Part shown: positions 62,937 to 64,000 of the stretch, piece by piece
Position numbering within the stretch: the first letter of the stretch is position 1
Layout of the letters: each line of letters begins with the position of its first letter
Assembly (NCBI GenBank): GCA_963662605.1
Contig: OY759785.1
Coordinates: 2,976,001 to 3,040,000, forward strand
From: G963662605 sp963662605
Lineage (GTDB): Bacteria; Bacteroidota; Ignavibacteria; Ignavibacteriales; Ignavibacteriaceae
DNA length: 64,000 bases
Direction: 5' to 3'
The notes under the pieces: model-generated
What the model saw: only the letters and a program-made list of their open reading frames with translations
Told to the model about the DNA's origin: nothing
The model's database searches: none
Translations under genes and position numbers: made by a program

Positions 62937-64000
62937 ATTGACAATTTCCGTTCAGGAGGATTTAAAACATTTTTTCATTCCCCTGTTTATAATCTTTTCC
63001 TTGATTTCAGGAATAATCACGCTGCAAACAATCTACGGCTCCAGTGCGGGTCCAAGAACATTTTTTAATTATTCTACCCTGTTTCTATCCAAGTTTATTT
63101 TTGTTGAATTCTTTTTGTTGTTTTTCGTTTTAGTGTACACATTAAACAAAAAATTCCACATTACGGAATTAAGCACGTCAACAGCTATTGCACTTCACTG
63201 TACTCTCTTCGTGCTTCTCTTGGTCAGCCATCAGTTTATCTGTCTGTTCTTTAACAAGATTTTACTCGTAAAGTTTGTTGATACTCCACTGCTCGATTTA
63301 TTTATCAAAAATCCGTTGATATGGTATGATGTTGCGATTTATCCATTGACGATGAGTATTTTTTATTTGATAAAATTCCGACATTTGCGCGCCGAGAAAG
63401 AACTCCGGGCACTCGAATTTGAATCGAAATTAGTGAACTCGCAGCTTGATGAGTTAAAAACAAAAATTCACCCGAGATTCCTGTTCCAAACACTGCGCAG
63501 CATCAAATCCATGGTCGCTGCCGGAAAATTTCCGGATGCTAACTCCGTATTGCTTCAATTCAGTGATGTGCTTCGTTCAACGGTTTATGACAGCAGAACA
63601 TTCGAGAGCGGGCTTTCAGATGACCTTTCTTTAATTAATAAATATATTAAATTGCAGGGTGCAAATAATGTATTACTAACCAAGCAGCTCGTTGATGTTC
63701 CGGACGGCATAATTATTCCGGGACAGATTGTCCGGGTAATGGTAGTTGAGTTGCTGGAGTACATTTTTGGGAATTCTGAAATAGGATTTAGGATTCACCT
63801 GAAAATCTCATGCAGAGATAATGTTCTCACCATGTCTTTTGAGTTTTCTTCTGAAGATCAAGGCGGGTTTAACAGTTTGTTTGAGGGCATCCAAAAGACA
63901 GCCAATGAGGTTAGCTCAATGTTAAACATCTCTGATTTCCATGGGGTAATTAAAACTGCATGCGTAAAACAAGGCGGCAAAGTTGTTGTTAATACTGAAA
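62926..64000 (+). CDS. LytS/YehU-like paralogue, probable pseudokinase (3' partial)
   Basis: It starts at ATG 62926, inside the end of the previous kinase gene, and stays open to the window edge (358 codons), so the 3' end is missing. Four membrane helices (about 15-150) align in layout with the upstream kinase. The segment matching PHFLFNTL reads PRFLFQTL: phosphoacceptor His is Arg184 and the conserved Asn is Gln188. The N box reads ELLEYIFG instead of ENALRHA, and no DDGPG box is present (FSSEDQGG). These changes suggest a catalytically dead partner, perhaps a heterodimer subunit of the intact kinase. Confidence 0.85.
   Translation, partial: MRGRLTISVQEDLKHFFIPLFIIFSLISGIITLQTIYGSSAGPRTFFNYSTLFLSKFIFVEFFLLFFVLVYTLNKKFHITELSTSTAIALHCTLFVLLLVSHQFICLFFNKILLVKFVDTPLLDLFIKNPLIWYDVAIYPLTMSIFYLIKFRHLRAEKELRALEFESKLVNSQLDELKTKIHPRFLFQTLRSIKSMVAAGKFPDANSVLLQFSDVLRSTVYDSRTFESGLSDDLSLINKYIKLQGANNVLLTKQLVDVPDGIIIPGQIVRVMVVELLEYIFGNSEIGFRIHLKISCRDNVLTMSFEFSSEDQGGFNSLFEGIQKTANEVSSMLNISDFHGVIKTACVKQGGKVVVNTE

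Overview
The window comes from a Bacteroidota/Chlorobiota-lineage bacterium, most likely an Ignavibacteria-type organism. This is inferred from the two secreted proteins that end in a type IX secretion sorting domain of the NYPNPFNP class (1-2316 and 48901-51420), the lolA-ftsK neighbourhood, a Bacteroidota-style long SecA, and moderate GC. There is no rRNA gene to confirm it. I saw no tRNA, rRNA, CRISPR array, insertion sequence, prophage or plasmid gene. Most of the window is housekeeping chromosome, largely on the minus strand and tightly packed.

Layout. 1-2316: 3' part of a large secreted beta-rich protein. 2458-7302 (minus): pcm, miaA, prfB, a GT39-like glycosyltransferase and yjbQ; prfB is read through a programmed +1 frameshift. 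7428-12720 (plus): a DUF2179 membrane protein, a P2-type cation ATPase and a secreted six-hairpin glycosidase. 12722-20197 (minus): an orphan sensor kinase, a TPR lipoprotein, a PII protein and secA. 20405-22880 (minus): rsmA, a PAP2 phosphatase and a menaquinone methyltransferase. 22977-25889: a ROK kinase, a hotdog thioesterase and an Ig-like lipoprotein. 25940-36842 (minus): gcvT, comB, ftsK, lolA, a flippase-like membrane protein, an outer-membrane barrel, uppP, two cyclophilins, holA, a DUF971 protein and a SpoU methylase. 36936-39258 (minus): a small transaldolase and RNase G. 39627-48654 (minus): the translation/RNA operon rimP-nusA-infB-rbfA-truB-ribF-rpsO-pnp. 48901-53056: a secreted clan GH-D-like glycosidase, an AlkZ-type DNA glycosylase and an RRM protein. 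53237-61595 (minus): a surface-glycan or protein-glycosylation cluster. 61794-64000 (plus): two overlapping LytS-type sensor kinase genes, the second cut by the window end.

How the parts connect: the envelope genes (secA, lolA, uppP, the TPR lipoprotein, the glycan cluster and the two T9SS cargo proteins) describe a Gram-negative cell that exports large proteins and decorates its surface. The RNA block places PNPase and RNase G side by side.

The observations I rate highest are: (i) the prfB frameshift site, whose in-frame stop is UAA rather than the usual UGA; (ii) the tandem LytS kinases, whose second member has lost the phosphoacceptor His and the ATP-binding boxes; (iii) an imperfect palindromic intergenic element at 48781-48899 built on a 9-nt periodic CGCCAAG repeat; and (iv) a terminator-like hairpin directly in the leader of rimP-nusA-infB. 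I did not find a clearly new multi-gene system.
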